A DNA stretch of 64,000 nucleotides from Enterocytospora artemiae (lineage: Eukaryota; Microsporidia): contig JASNGC010000003.1 in assembly GCA_038659295.1 (NCBI GenBank), forward strand, positions 248,001 through 312,000, written 5' to 3'. Positions 19,016 to 27,849 of the stretch are shown here, in pieces. The translations under genes and the position numbers were made by a program. Within the stretch, counting starts at the first letter, position 1. Every line of letters starts with the position of its first letter. Under the pieces are notes generated by a model, which made no database searches, was not told where the DNA came from, and saw only the letters and a list, made by a program, of their open reading frames with translations.

Positions 19016-21403
19016 ATGTCTTATCAAGCAAGTGGTAACGATAATCAAATCAAAGAAAATGGGGGTGATACTAATGATTTGGAACATCATTTGTCAAAAA
19101 TTGATTTAAGCTTTCAAATTCCACCCCTGATAACAATTCCTGCAGATGTCTGGTGGAATCCACGTATAGTAAAAAGCATAGATCTCTCCAGAAATAATAT
19201 TGTGAACTTGCCATCTAAAATCAAATCGTTTGCTTACTTAGAACATTTAAATTTAGGGTTTAATAAAATCAAATCAATTCCCCTCGAACTTTCGGAACTA
19301 TCTAATTTGAGAGTACTTGAACTACAATCTAACCAGTTGACTGCTATTACACCATCGCTTTCAAAGCTACAGAACCTCCAAACATTGAATGTTGCCAATA
19401 ACAAAATTAGAGCTATGGAAAACAACACCGTTCCGTTTTCTAGACTAGAACACCTCAATTTTAGCCACAATCAGCTCTCTGCTTTGTCCAACGACATTTT
19501 TAACTCTAGATTGACACATTTGTGTATTTCCATAGATAGTAGGAATACTTTTCCTAAAAATATCCGAAATATTAGTACGTTGGAGTCTTTGTCAATTGTT
19601 GATTGTAAGATTTCGGACATACCCGAAGATATCGGCCAATTGAGAAATCTAAAGGCATTAGATCTATCAGGAAGCTCTCTCAACGGCATTCCAGATTCAA
19701 TCTGCAATCTTAGCAGCCTTGAGTCGCTGAATCTAAGCAAAAATCAACTTTTGAGTATTCCAGAGGATATTTGTAAATTACACAAACTGATTAGTTTGAA
19801 CCTGAGAAAAAATCGTTTGGTTGGCTTGCCAAGTGGACTTGGAGATCTGAAAAACTTACACGAATTACTCCTAGACACAAATCAACTGACCTCTATACCA
19901 AACACGCTCTTTCGAGTAAGTGGTTTACTGTATTTGCAGCTCGATTTTAATAACTTAAAATATATACCCCGCAAAATTGGACAGATTAATAATTTGAAAA
20001 GTTTATCTGCATGTAGCAACCAGTTAACATATGTTCATAGGGAAATTGGGAAGCTAACAGATCTGAATAGTTTAAGGTTGGATAGGAATTTGCTGACAAG
20101 TATTCCTGAAGAGATAGGGCAATTGGAGCAACTAACCTGTCTTTCAGTTAGACACAATCAATTGAGTAAAATTCCAAGCACAATAGGTAAGCTAAACCAG
20201 TTAATCAACCTGTCCTTCAGTAACAACAAGTTGACCAATATACCGGATGAAATTGGCCAGTTGGGTAATCTACGCGAACTGTACCTGAAGGGCAATCAAC
20301 TGACTTCACTACCTAGAAAAATTGCAGACTTGAGAGGTAGTTTAGTTCTGCTGAATTTAATTGACAATCCAATATCTGAGTATGGAGAAGGTGAGCTATT
20401 GGGATGGAGACAACTTAGAGAAATATTTGGAGATAGGGTTGTTTTGGATGTAGACTGCTGTACTGATGGCATTAAGCGGATATCCGAAGAAGAAGTTTAT
20501 GAGAGGTTATCAACACTACCCATCCACTGGAATTTGGATAGCCTAAAAACCATCAAATTGAGTCCTGTCCCAAAGTCAAAGCTAAGATTCCAGGAGATCC
20601 AGGATCTTTTATATGACGCTTGTAACAAAGTTGAGTTGTACGAACTATTTCCAGACCACAACCATGAGCTACTACACACATATCTTCAAACGATTTACAA
20701 AGTGGATATAGATGCCTTCAAATGGTGGAGAATGTACGATCACTCTGTCGATATTGCAAAGGATCTATTGGAAGCAATACTTGTAAAGATGGTTGAAAAG
20801 TTGAAGGAAAACCCATCAAAGGAGATTGTTGAGGAACTCCAGTCTTATTTGTCTGTAATTGACATGGGTTTACATTCTTGTCCAGACGGCCAATTGGCAG
20901 CTTTTAATTCTGTATATGGATTGCTATATCATAATAAAGAAACAGATCAGTTCCAAGAGTTTATCTACAACAATGTGGCATCACTAAAGAACTATATTTT
21001 TGAACTAACAGTGACACCTTTCTATGCTGGACAGAATGTTCATGTTCTGAGCCATTGGAAATACAAATTAAGGGACAAGCTAGGGTTGAATGTGGATTTT
21101 GAGCCACGAATGGGTACCTTTGGCCAGGATCCATTCTATGACAGTGATGGGAATGCTCTCCAGGCATTTTTCAATAAATTCACTCCTGGATATGTGATTG
21201 ATAAAATCCAAGAGTTGATTAATGAGAATAAGATGATGTTTGGAGAGGCCGGAAGCTTTTTGATGAGTAGATTTAGTGATGAAGAGGTGATTAAATGCTT
21301 TAATAGTTCTTCCAAGGATGCGTTTGACCCTGTTACAATTAAAAAAAACGGGGTGGAGCAAGTTTTGATCGAAATGAATATTCTAAAGAGGAAGGACCCT
21401 TAG
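19016..21403 (+). CDS. Leucine-rich-repeat protein with C-terminal NEL-like domain
   Basis: The 795-residue protein has about 18 leucine-rich repeats of 23 residues between about residues 35 and 465 (pattern LxxLxxLxLxxNxLxxIPxxI), then a helical C-terminal domain (about 480-795). That domain contains a Cys-Pro-Asp at 622-624 (HSCPDGQLAAFN) and, about 50 residues later, NVHVLSHWKYKLRDKLGL from Asn674. Bacterial IpaH/SspH ligases combine LRRs with a NEL domain whose catalytic cysteine sits in a CxD motif followed by an E-V-x-L...L-x-L element. The resemblance is suggestive only: the usual Arg after CxD is Gly here. No signal peptide is seen. The CCC directly precedes the ATG. Confidence 0.8.
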   Translation: MSYQASGNDNQIKENGGDTNDLEHHLSKIDLSFQIPPLITIPADVWWNPRIVKSIDLSRNNIVNLPSKIKSFAYLEHLNLGFNKIKSIPLELSELSNLRVLELQSNQLTAITPSLSKLQNLQTLNVANNKIRAMENNTVPFSRLEHLNFSHNQLSALSNDIFNSRLTHLCISIDSRNTFPKNIRNISTLESLSIVDCKISDIPEDIGQLRNLKALDLSGSSLNGIPDSICNLSSLESLNLSKNQLLSIPEDICKLHKLISLNLRKNRLVGLPSGLGDLKNLHELLLDTNQLTSIPNTLFRVSGLLYLQLDFNNLKYIPRKIGQINNLKSLSACSNQLTYVHREIGKLTDLNSLRLDRNLLTSIPEEIGQLEQLTCLSVRHNQLSKIPSTIGKLNQLINLSFSNNKLTNIPDEIGQLGNLRELYLKGNQLTSLPRKIADLRGSLVLLNLIDNPISEYGEGELLGWRQLREIFGDRVVLDVDCCTDGIKRISEEEVYERLSTLPIHWNLDSLKTIKLSPVPKSKLRFQEIQDLLYDACNKVELYELFPDHNHELLHTYLQTIYKVDIDAFKWWRMYDHSVDIAKDLLEAILVKMVEKLKENPSKEIVEELQSYLSVIDMGLHSCPDGQLAAFNSVYGLLYHNKETDQFQEFIYNNVASLKNYIFELTVTPFYAGQNVHVLSHWKYKLRDKLGLNVDFEPRMGTFGQDPFYDSDGNALQAFFNKFTPGYVIDKIQELINENKMMFGEAGSFLMSRFSDEEVIKCFNSSSKDAFDPVTIKKNGVEQVLIEMNILKRKDP

Positions 21404-21746
21404 ATGCTAACGACCAATAAATACTGGTACATTCAAAGATAGAGAGAATGCCCCAGCTATATCGGGCTCTGCCCCACTCTCCTAAAAATTTAATATATTA
21501 CATCTAATCTCTATAGAGAATTATACTCATCTCATTAAGAGGATCTTATCCAGAATCCTAGAGGCATAAAATACTAATTAGTAAATGACATGATTATTGC
21601 GAGATTTAAAGGTATTATTAACTAATTGTCCCATAGTAGGGCAATATATCGAACCTAAGCATCTCCTGCTTAAAGATTTAAAAACAGTTTTTAGGGCCAT
21701 AGTTACTCACATTTTCAACATGAATTGTACAGGTGTGTATAATATT
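21404..21746. other. Convergent spacer with a GC-rich hairpin
   Basis: Between the converging LRR and Pom33-like genes lies an AT-rich spacer with one compact GC-rich inverted repeat at about 21444-21481. On the minus strand GAGAGTG can pair with CATTCTC and encloses GGGC/GCCC. It could be a structured RNA or a 3' end element; it has no A/B box and no snRNA signature. Nothing else is recognised. Confidence 0.4.
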
Positions 21747-22508
21747 TTATTCTTTCTTTGTTTTCTCTTTATATTCTATTTCATTAAATTTGGAGACAAT
21801 ATTCTTTAATTTTCCATAGTAAAATTGAACCTCCTTTGGGCCACTCTGTATTAGCTTATCTAATTTTTCTACAATCTCCTTGACGACATTTGTCATTTGC
21901 TGATCCTTGATATATTGCTGCCTAACAATAAGGACGCACATCACAAACACAACCAGGCCTGTTTTATAGACCAGTAGGCCACTTATGGCTACGTTGAGAA
22001 CCTCTGCATATATGGCTACCCGGCCAAGATAGGCCCTGTGCTCTGCAATACATAAGCAAGTGTTATAAACATATTGGTTGTATAAAAGGGGTATGTGTTT
22101 GCAGCTGTTGCTACCGATTATGCTATTATTCGCTGCCTGTCTGATTATTCGGTTCTGTTCATTTTTCATATTCCTGTTTTCATTTATCACATAGGCACAA
22201 ACATGGTACAAGCTCAAAAGATAGAATGGAAACAGATACACGTTGCTTGGGAAGATGCAGAAGAATATAAAGGCCATCAAGTTGGGATTATTTATAACGG
22301 AGTTTTTCTTTGTAAATGATTCAAATAAAGTCACAAAATAAGCACAAAGCAGAACAACGCAATTTATGACATTAGGTAGATGAATATAAGGAATTCTGGA
22401 AATAACACTCAGGATTCCCAGAGAGTAGTTTACTAGGAAAATGGAGTTTAAATAAAACCACAGAAGCTTGCGATTATTAATTAAACAGCGAGAAGAATTA
22501 GTGGACAT
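21747..22508 (-). CDS. Pom33/TMEM33-like membrane protein
   Basis: The 253-residue protein has about five hydrophobic segments (roughly 15-35, 45-65, 75-105 including FPFYLLSLYHVCAYV, 160-190, with a charged tail after 200). The FP-x-LLSLYH-type segment, the segment order and the C-terminal QYIKDQQMTNVVKEIVEKLD region resemble Pom33/Per33/TMEM33, which bend membranes at nuclear pores and in tubular ER. The match is by pattern only. The start is CCC ATG. It could alternatively be another multi-pass ER protein. Confidence 0.55.
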   Translation of the reverse strand: MSTNSSRCLINNRKLLWFYLNSIFLVNYSLGILSVISRIPYIHLPNVINCVVLLCAYFVTLFESFTKKNSVINNPNLMAFIFFCIFPSNVYLFPFYLLSLYHVCAYVINENRNMKNEQNRIIRQAANNSIIGSNSCKHIPLLYNQYVYNTCLCIAEHRAYLGRVAIYAEVLNVAISGLLVYKTGLVVFVMCVLIVRQQYIKDQQMTNVVKEIVEKLDKLIQSGPKEVQFYYGKLKNIVSKFNEIEYKEKTKKE

Positions 22509-22720
22509 GGGTTAAAAAACATTAAAAATAAAATAAAATTCTTGGTGTGACCGGCCATTCTCCTGGGTTCCAATGGTTTTCTATCCCCATTCAGCTGCCC
22601 TACGGCAAACACTGCAGATTGGAGTTTATAGGCCCCCTGTTGCAGCTCGATGATTGATAAATACTGATTAAAGTGATATCGATTACGAAAATCCAAAAAG
22701 TTACGTAATTGTTAATTTAT

Positions 22721-23080
22721 TCATAGAGAACTAAAGTCTATCTTGGTCTGTGGCGCTTCTTCATTCACTTCCGCGCTCAACAACGTATCGTTAATATATC
22801 CCCCCTCCTTTAGTGTCTTTATTTCGTCATCGGTATATTTCAGTTCAATATCACAAAATTTACTATTTCCCTCTCTCAGGGAACATAATACAATATCCTT
22901 TTCCTGCATCCACACTCTCTTTATCATAGACCCACGGATAGAAGCTATTCTGGTCAGCGTATCAGAGCAGTACACTTTAAATTTATTGTGCCCCAAGCTC
23001 TGTAAAATAATACCGTAAACACTTTCGTCATCAGCCTTTAGCAATGTTCTGTTCAGATGTCTGCTAACTTTCTTACCCAT
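22721..23080 (-). CDS. TIF11: Translation initiation factor eIF1A
   Basis: eIF1A binds the 40S A site and promotes scanning and start selection. The 119 residues contain the S1/OB core, including GHNKFKVYCSDTLTRIASIRG, VWMQEKDIVLCSLRE and LKYTDDEIKTLKEGG, which align with eIF1A in order. The N-terminal tail is short and lacks most of the usual Lys/Arg/Gly-rich stretch, and the acidic C-terminal tail is reduced. A CCCC run lies just upstream of the ATG. Confidence 0.85.
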   Translation of the reverse strand: MGKKVSRHLNRTLLKADDESVYGIILQSLGHNKFKVYCSDTLTRIASIRGSMIKRVWMQEKDIVLCSLREGNSKFCDIELKYTDDEIKTLKEGGYINDTLLSAEVNEEAPQTKIDFSSL

Positions 23081-23362
23081 AGATATAGGGGCTTTGCAAA
23101 ATTCAAAAATCTAGAAGATATCTCTAAAATATTATAATAGAACTGCACAGCATTATATTCTTGTTGTTTGGGAAAGCTTTCTCATTTCCCCTCTGATTAG
23201 CATGGATACTATTCGCCTAGTAATTCACATGCAACAACCGGAAATTCGAATTGTTGTTGTGCTTACCAATTAAAATTTGCCGCTGCTTAAAATAAAAATT
23301 AGAAATAACTACACCGCCAGCTGTGTACCATATTTCCTGAACTGCACTTTCTTCAAGTATAT

Positions 23363-24619
23363 TTAATCATTTTGTGTTATTAATTCATACAAAGCTGCCT
23401 GTACCTCCAAGTCTTCATAATACTTGGTTTTTATTCCCACAATGTCTTTCTCTAGTATTATCTTTCTGCTGATCACACTCTTAGGGTTTCTGATATATCT
23501 CTTCAATTTATCTATCTTCTCATCGATTTTCTTCTCTCCAATTCTATTTCCCTCTATCTTCTTTTCTAAGGCGAGCACATCATTTGGATATAGAATAGGC
23601 ATCTGGAATACATCATCATCCTCAAATTCAAAGTCATAGATGACACATGAATTATCCCCCTTATTAGAAATCACAGTAGTCTCGTCTATCTTTACTATAC
23701 AATATCCAATAGGCGCTATAAAATCCTCCAATATTTCACCAATGTCATTAAAATCAAAGCTGTCCACTCCAAAAACATCAAATATGGTGGGTGTGGTGTG
23801 ATCTGATATCGAGCTATCTGTCATATGGTAGGCTTGCTCCTTACCGCCATGTCTTATTTTTTCGCTTGGCTTTCTCCTCACATCCCCAGTTGTGTGATCC
23901 ATCAACCCCCTTTCGTTTACATGCTTGTAGACCGCTTTAATGATGTTTGGTTTGCTTTCTGAAAATATTTCCAAAATATCCCTTAGATCCTGATTTAATC
24001 TATAGATCTGCCTAGAATTCTTGGGCTTGAAAAACATGGTTAACTGGTCCGAAGATGAGATTGAGAATTCGGCAACGAATGCTTCTGCACCAGAATCCGC
24101 AGTCCACTCTACAATGTTTGTGGATGAAGTCGTTGAACACACATCCTCTATTGAAGAATTGTTAAAGTTTGAGGTTTCTGAATTCACCCCCATCACTGAA
24201 TTTTCCAGCTCCTCATCAACACTGATCATCCCTGTGTTCACTCCAACACAGAATCTTTTAATAACTTCCCAAAAGTTCGTTGGATCTGGTTTCAATTCAC
24301 CTGTACTGTCACTGAGAACCCTTGTAAATACCTTAACAGTTGCAATCATTGTAGAGGGCCCCAGGGCCCCATCATCTGGTGTGTCTGCATTGCTTGATTC
24401 ATTATTACCGGCATTCTCCATCTTCCGCTCAATACAGTCATTGGCTTTATACGATGTTTCTACATAAAATCGGATGATCTTCTTACACTTGATTCTCTTC
24501 AAATGTTCCGCTTCTATCAACAATCTACTTTCCAATGCCATCCTGTCGATGGTTTTGTCTAGAGCACTCAGTTGAGAATCTAGTGAGTCGCAATCTCGGA
24601 GAGAATTGTTGGCAGGCAT
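23363..24619 (-). CDS. SWIB-domain chromatin-remodeler subunit (SMARCD/Rsc6/Swp73-like)
   Basis: The 418-residue protein resembles the BAF60/Rsc6/Swp73 subunit of SWI/SNF-type remodelers. The SWIB segment (about residues 225-330) contains LRDILEIFSESKPNIIKAVY then VNERGLMD. The acidic strand region CVIYDFEFEDDDVFQMP and a C-terminal coiled coil follow in the order seen in SMARCD proteins. The longest frame starts at a TTG and overlaps MLH1, so I start at the ATG at 24619, preceded by CCCTCCAAAA. It is head to head with MLH1, 54 bases apart. Confidence 0.75.
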   Translation of the reverse strand: MPANNSLRDCDSLDSQLSALDKTIDRMALESRLLIEAEHLKRIKCKKIIRFYVETSYKANDCIERKMENAGNNESSNADTPDDGALGPSTMIATVKVFTRVLSDSTGELKPDPTNFWEVIKRFCVGVNTGMISVDEELENSVMGVNSETSNFNNSSIEDVCSTTSSTNIVEWTADSGAEAFVAEFSISSSDQLTMFFKPKNSRQIYRLNQDLRDILEIFSESKPNIIKAVYKHVNERGLMDHTTGDVRRKPSEKIRHGGKEQAYHMTDSSISDHTTPTIFDVFGVDSFDFNDIGEILEDFIAPIGYCIVKIDETTVISNKGDNSCVIYDFEFEDDDVFQMPILYPNDVLALEKKIEGNRIGEKKIDEKIDKLKRYIRNPKSVISRKIILEKDIVGIKTKYYEDLEVQAALYELITQND

Positions 24620-24673
24620 TTTTGGAGGGCTAAAAGTTTTAAGCATAATATACGTCAAAGCAACTACCCCCGG
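24620..24673. promoter_or_regulatory. Compact bidirectional promoter region
   Basis: Only 54 bases separate the diverging ATGs of the SMARCD-like gene and MLH1. It contains a GGAGGG (CCCTCC on the minus strand) near the left start and a CCCCC next to the right start. Both promoters must fit here or reach into the neighbouring coding sequences. Confidence 0.6.
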
Positions 24674-26503
24674 ATGCAAGCAATCAAAAAGCTGCCAAGC
24701 TCTGTGATTTCCCAGATTTCTGCTGGGGAAGTTGTAAGCTCTATTGTTAATATTCTCAAGGAGGTTATAGAGAATTCCATAGATGCAAATGCCACCAAAA
24801 TTATTGTTGAGGTTGATTTGACAAAAGCCTACAACATAACTGTTTCCGACAATGGAGACGGGGTTGATGACGCAGACCTTGAGCTACTTTGTGAGAATAA
24901 TTGCACAAGTAAGTTGTTTAGAATTAATGATTTAAAGAATAAAAATAGAACTATTATCAGGAATCAACAGAATTCTGGAGGTACCAACTGTAGAGTTTCG
25001 AATGCCAGTCCTGGTAGTTTTGTTGGATCTACTAACCGAATAAATGAAGAATCTACTTTTGGATTCAGGGGTGAAGCACTCTATTCCATTAGTCAAGTTT
25101 CAAAAATAATAGTCAATACCAAAAGAAGAGGTGGCAGTGGCGGGAAAACATCCAAAGTTAATGTTGACACCGATGCTATTAATGATATTCTACTCTGTTC
25201 CAACCCCATGAGATCACTATCGGTAGGTACAGAAGATGACAGATGCTCTTTGGGTACTCAGGCTATATATAATAACTCCTCCTTGTTTTCGACCAAAAAA
25301 ATCCCAATGGATAACTTTGGAACCACCTTGTTCATAAATGATATTTTCTACAACAATAAGATTAGGAGAAAGAAATGTGTGATAAAGTTAATAGAGCTGA
25401 CTAAGGCGTACAATATACTATACAATGCTATTGAAATGTTTGTGGATGGGAAGAAAGTAGTTGATCGGGTGCGACCAGTAATTGAAGAAATACCCCTAGG
25501 ATATTTGAGAAGCCAATGGTTCGATAGGAATATTCAAGGTATCTTTGATATTAAAAGCAATATTATTGTAATAAAGGATGATAAGAGTGATGCCACCGAG
25601 AATGAGAGCAATACTACTACTCCATCCACGGATGGTCAATATGTTGAAAACAGCAGTTCTTTCTATATCTTTATTGAGCAGTATTCAAAAAAAGATCTAT
25701 TCTTTTGCTTTGTAAATGGTAGATTTGTGGAAGATGAATCACTAAGAAAGCAAATCAAAAAACTCTTCAGGGAAAGCAATCTGTTTATATTTCTGGTAAT
25801 TAATTCTGATCAGGTCGATGTGAATATTCATCCTGGAAAAATGAAGGTGATCATTGGAGATGGTAGTGTAAAGGAGGATATTATCAGAAAGATAAAGGAA
25901 AGAGTTAATTGTAGGTATTTGTGTGAAGATCTTAATAGAAAGTGTGATGATCAGCCACTGGTTTGTGATTATTTGGTTTCTACAAAAAATCTTCCGGGAT
26001 ATACCCAGCCATATAGCAAGATTTATTCTGATCCAAAAATACAATCCATAGAATCTACCATAAGAAATTTCACGAGATCGATGAAATGCAAGAAACCACC
26101 AATTCCTGAAGCGGACGGTATTATTAATGGTCCACAAGAAGGGGTAAATGCGCTATTGAATAACTCTGATGATATAGCCTTGGATATAGAAAAAGTGTCC
26201 TTGGACAATACTCCTGGTTTGGATAACATACTTGTTCAAAGTCTTGTGTATGTTGGAGCATACGAAACAATTTCCGAAGAAAAATGTGGCCCTAAAAAAA
26301 ATATTTTGGTTCAGGCAGACTCATCTCTGTTATCAATCGATCAGGATATTCTGTTACAGAATTGTAAAGGCTTCGAGTGGGCTGAGATAGATTGTAGTAA
26401 TTTTAATTCCATTAAAAAGCTGATTTCGGACGAATTTTTTATTCAGAATTCAAAAAGTATGGTAGATTTAAGGGAACTATATAAGAAATTTCACAGATGT
26501 TGA
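24674..26503 (+). CDS. MLH1: DNA mismatch-repair protein MLH1
   Basis: This MutL-family ATPase licenses strand excision after mismatch recognition. The 609 residues show the GHKL motifs: ISAGEVV, KEVIENSIDA (Glu30, Asn34), DNGDG (59-63) and FGFRGEAL. The C-terminus ends in FHRC, the counterpart of the FERC end that is diagnostic of MLH1, while Pms1 subunits end differently. Odd features are an extra stretch of roughly 40 residues between DNGDG and GFRGEAL and a short C-terminal domain. The start follows CCCCCGG. Confidence 0.88.
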   Translation: MQAIKKLPSSVISQISAGEVVSSIVNILKEVIENSIDANATKIIVEVDLTKAYNITVSDNGDGVDDADLELLCENNCTSKLFRINDLKNKNRTIIRNQQNSGGTNCRVSNASPGSFVGSTNRINEESTFGFRGEALYSISQVSKIIVNTKRRGGSGGKTSKVNVDTDAINDILLCSNPMRSLSVGTEDDRCSLGTQAIYNNSSLFSTKKIPMDNFGTTLFINDIFYNNKIRRKKCVIKLIELTKAYNILYNAIEMFVDGKKVVDRVRPVIEEIPLGYLRSQWFDRNIQGIFDIKSNIIVIKDDKSDATENESNTTTPSTDGQYVENSSSFYIFIEQYSKKDLFFCFVNGRFVEDESLRKQIKKLFRESNLFIFLVINSDQVDVNIHPGKMKVIIGDGSVKEDIIRKIKERVNCRYLCEDLNRKCDDQPLVCDYLVSTKNLPGYTQPYSKIYSDPKIQSIESTIRNFTRSMKCKKPPIPEADGIINGPQEGVNALLNNSDDIALDIEKVSLDNTPGLDNILVQSLVYVGAYETISEEKCGPKKNILVQADSSLLSIDQDILLQNCKGFEWAEIDCSNFNSIKKLISDEFFIQNSKSMVDLRELYKKFHRC

Positions 26504-26744
26504 GAGGGAGAAAACTACTAGCACACATTCCATATAAAATGAATAAAATAACTCTTCCATGAGACTCAGTATTTTGAATATTGCCACATAACCTCCATGG
26601 TTCAAGAAATCTGTTCAGCCGATATTTCTATTACAAATCATATATCAACCAGTACAATAAATTGACAGTAATACAGAATGTTATTGGCCCAACCGTTTTT
26701 GATTCCAAGAACTGATATTGCCTTCCTTAATTTGAAACCCCACA

Positions 26745-27386
26745 ATGGCCAATTTCACTCGTAATTTTTTTATAATTGGTGGTCACCACGATGTGAAGCA
26801 GTTTCAAGACATTAATAACAAGCTCCATTGCAGAACAAAAGATACACTGACTACCAATACAAACGACAAGGCCACAGACAATACAGATTCTCGATGGTGC
26901 AAAATCAAATATAATTTGTACTCCAATACATTACTTTTACAATGCATCGATGATAACTCCATTCATTCCATTGGAAAGGTGTATGAAACAGTTCCTTTGT
27001 CTTTCATCGATCTTCTAGATCATATTCCTGAATCAAATCCACAAAATATCAGGTGGATAAAAATGGATTTAGCCGAAAAATACTGTAAAGAGCATTATTT
27101 ACTTTATAAAAAAGAATATATTCAGGAAGGAAATGGTAAATCTGCCTTTGACGATTTAAGTCAAGATGCAAACAAAATAAACAATACAGATGGGGTTTCT
27201 CTTGTTGCACGTTTATCGTTGGATGATACTGCGGATCTTCTGCACTACAAGCAAGCAATTCTCCTGGATCATCCGAGATTGAACTACGATAATTTTCAAT
27301 TGAACCTACCCAAATTTATTGTAGATTATTTGAATAACTATGATGAATTTGATTGTGAGCTAAATAACAAAGCTGGTAAAATATAG
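26745..27386 (+). CDS. Hypothetical protein, possibly truncated by frameshift
   Basis: I do not recognise this 213-residue soluble protein. A basic N-terminus (MANFTRNFFIIGGHHD) is followed by a mixed-fold region and a C-terminal Asp/Asn-rich helix. It has no signal peptide. The start follows CCCCACA, supporting a real gene. It stops at TAG while the next frame stays open from 27364 to 27558 with protein-like sequence, so the true C-terminus may be longer through a frameshift, sequence error or unrecognised intron. Confidence 0.65.
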   Translation: MANFTRNFFIIGGHHDVKQFQDINNKLHCRTKDTLTTNTNDKATDNTDSRWCKIKYNLYSNTLLLQCIDDNSIHSIGKVYETVPLSFIDLLDHIPESNPQNIRWIKMDLAEKYCKEHYLLYKKEYIQEGNGKSAFDDLSQDANKINNTDGVSLVARLSLDDTADLLHYKQAILLDHPRLNYDNFQLNLPKFIVDYLNNYDEFDCELNNKAGKI

Positions 27387-27423
27387 GAGAAGTAAATGCA
27401 AAAAGAATCAAGAACAAAAAGGC

Positions 27424-27558
27424 ATGGAGTATGAACTTCATAAAGATGCTTTCATGGCCGAGAAGTATGACAAAATAATCGAAGATAGAATTAAATCTTG
27501 CAACATCATCAGTGAGCAGGAAAAGCATGAATTGTTAAATTATATCTTTAAACACTAA
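27424..27558 (+). other. Short open frame, possible C-terminal continuation of previous gene
   Basis: An ATG at 27424 opens a 44-codon charged helical frame (MEYELHKDAFMAEKYDKIIE and on). The same frame is open from 27364, overlapping the end of the preceding gene in another frame. There is no CCC start signal. It may be the displaced C-terminus of that gene or a small independent peptide. Confidence 0.35.
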
Positions 27559-27849
27559 TTCCATAAATATTAAGGTGGCATCAGTAGAGTTTTGATTAAT
27601 CAAAGTATGTAAGATGTGATAAAATAAGGAGTACTGCCTAGTGGATGATTAATTGAAGATCATTTGATTTCATAAGTAATTCATTTTAAACTACAACTCA
27701 CAGAAAACCCATTCAACAGCACAGACAGATCTTTTTGCTATCAGATATTATACCCCTCGTAATCAATCACCTTATACTCCTCAAAACATAGTACAATTCA
27801 CAGATATTCCATAGTTTCTTAATTCTTTCTGTGTTTTTGTCCCCTCTAA

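Noticed and set aside
21437..21490. CCCCAGCTATATCGGG, reminiscent of the SRP RNA Alu-domain segment CCCAGCTACTCGGG
   Set aside because: No UGUNR motif upstream and no S-domain GGAAA/GGAGCAG sequence downstream; kept only as a hairpin.
23040..23080. GTAAG directly after the eIF1A ATG as a 5' splice site
   Set aside because: The next AG sites give an implausibly short intron and the reading frame is fine without splicing.
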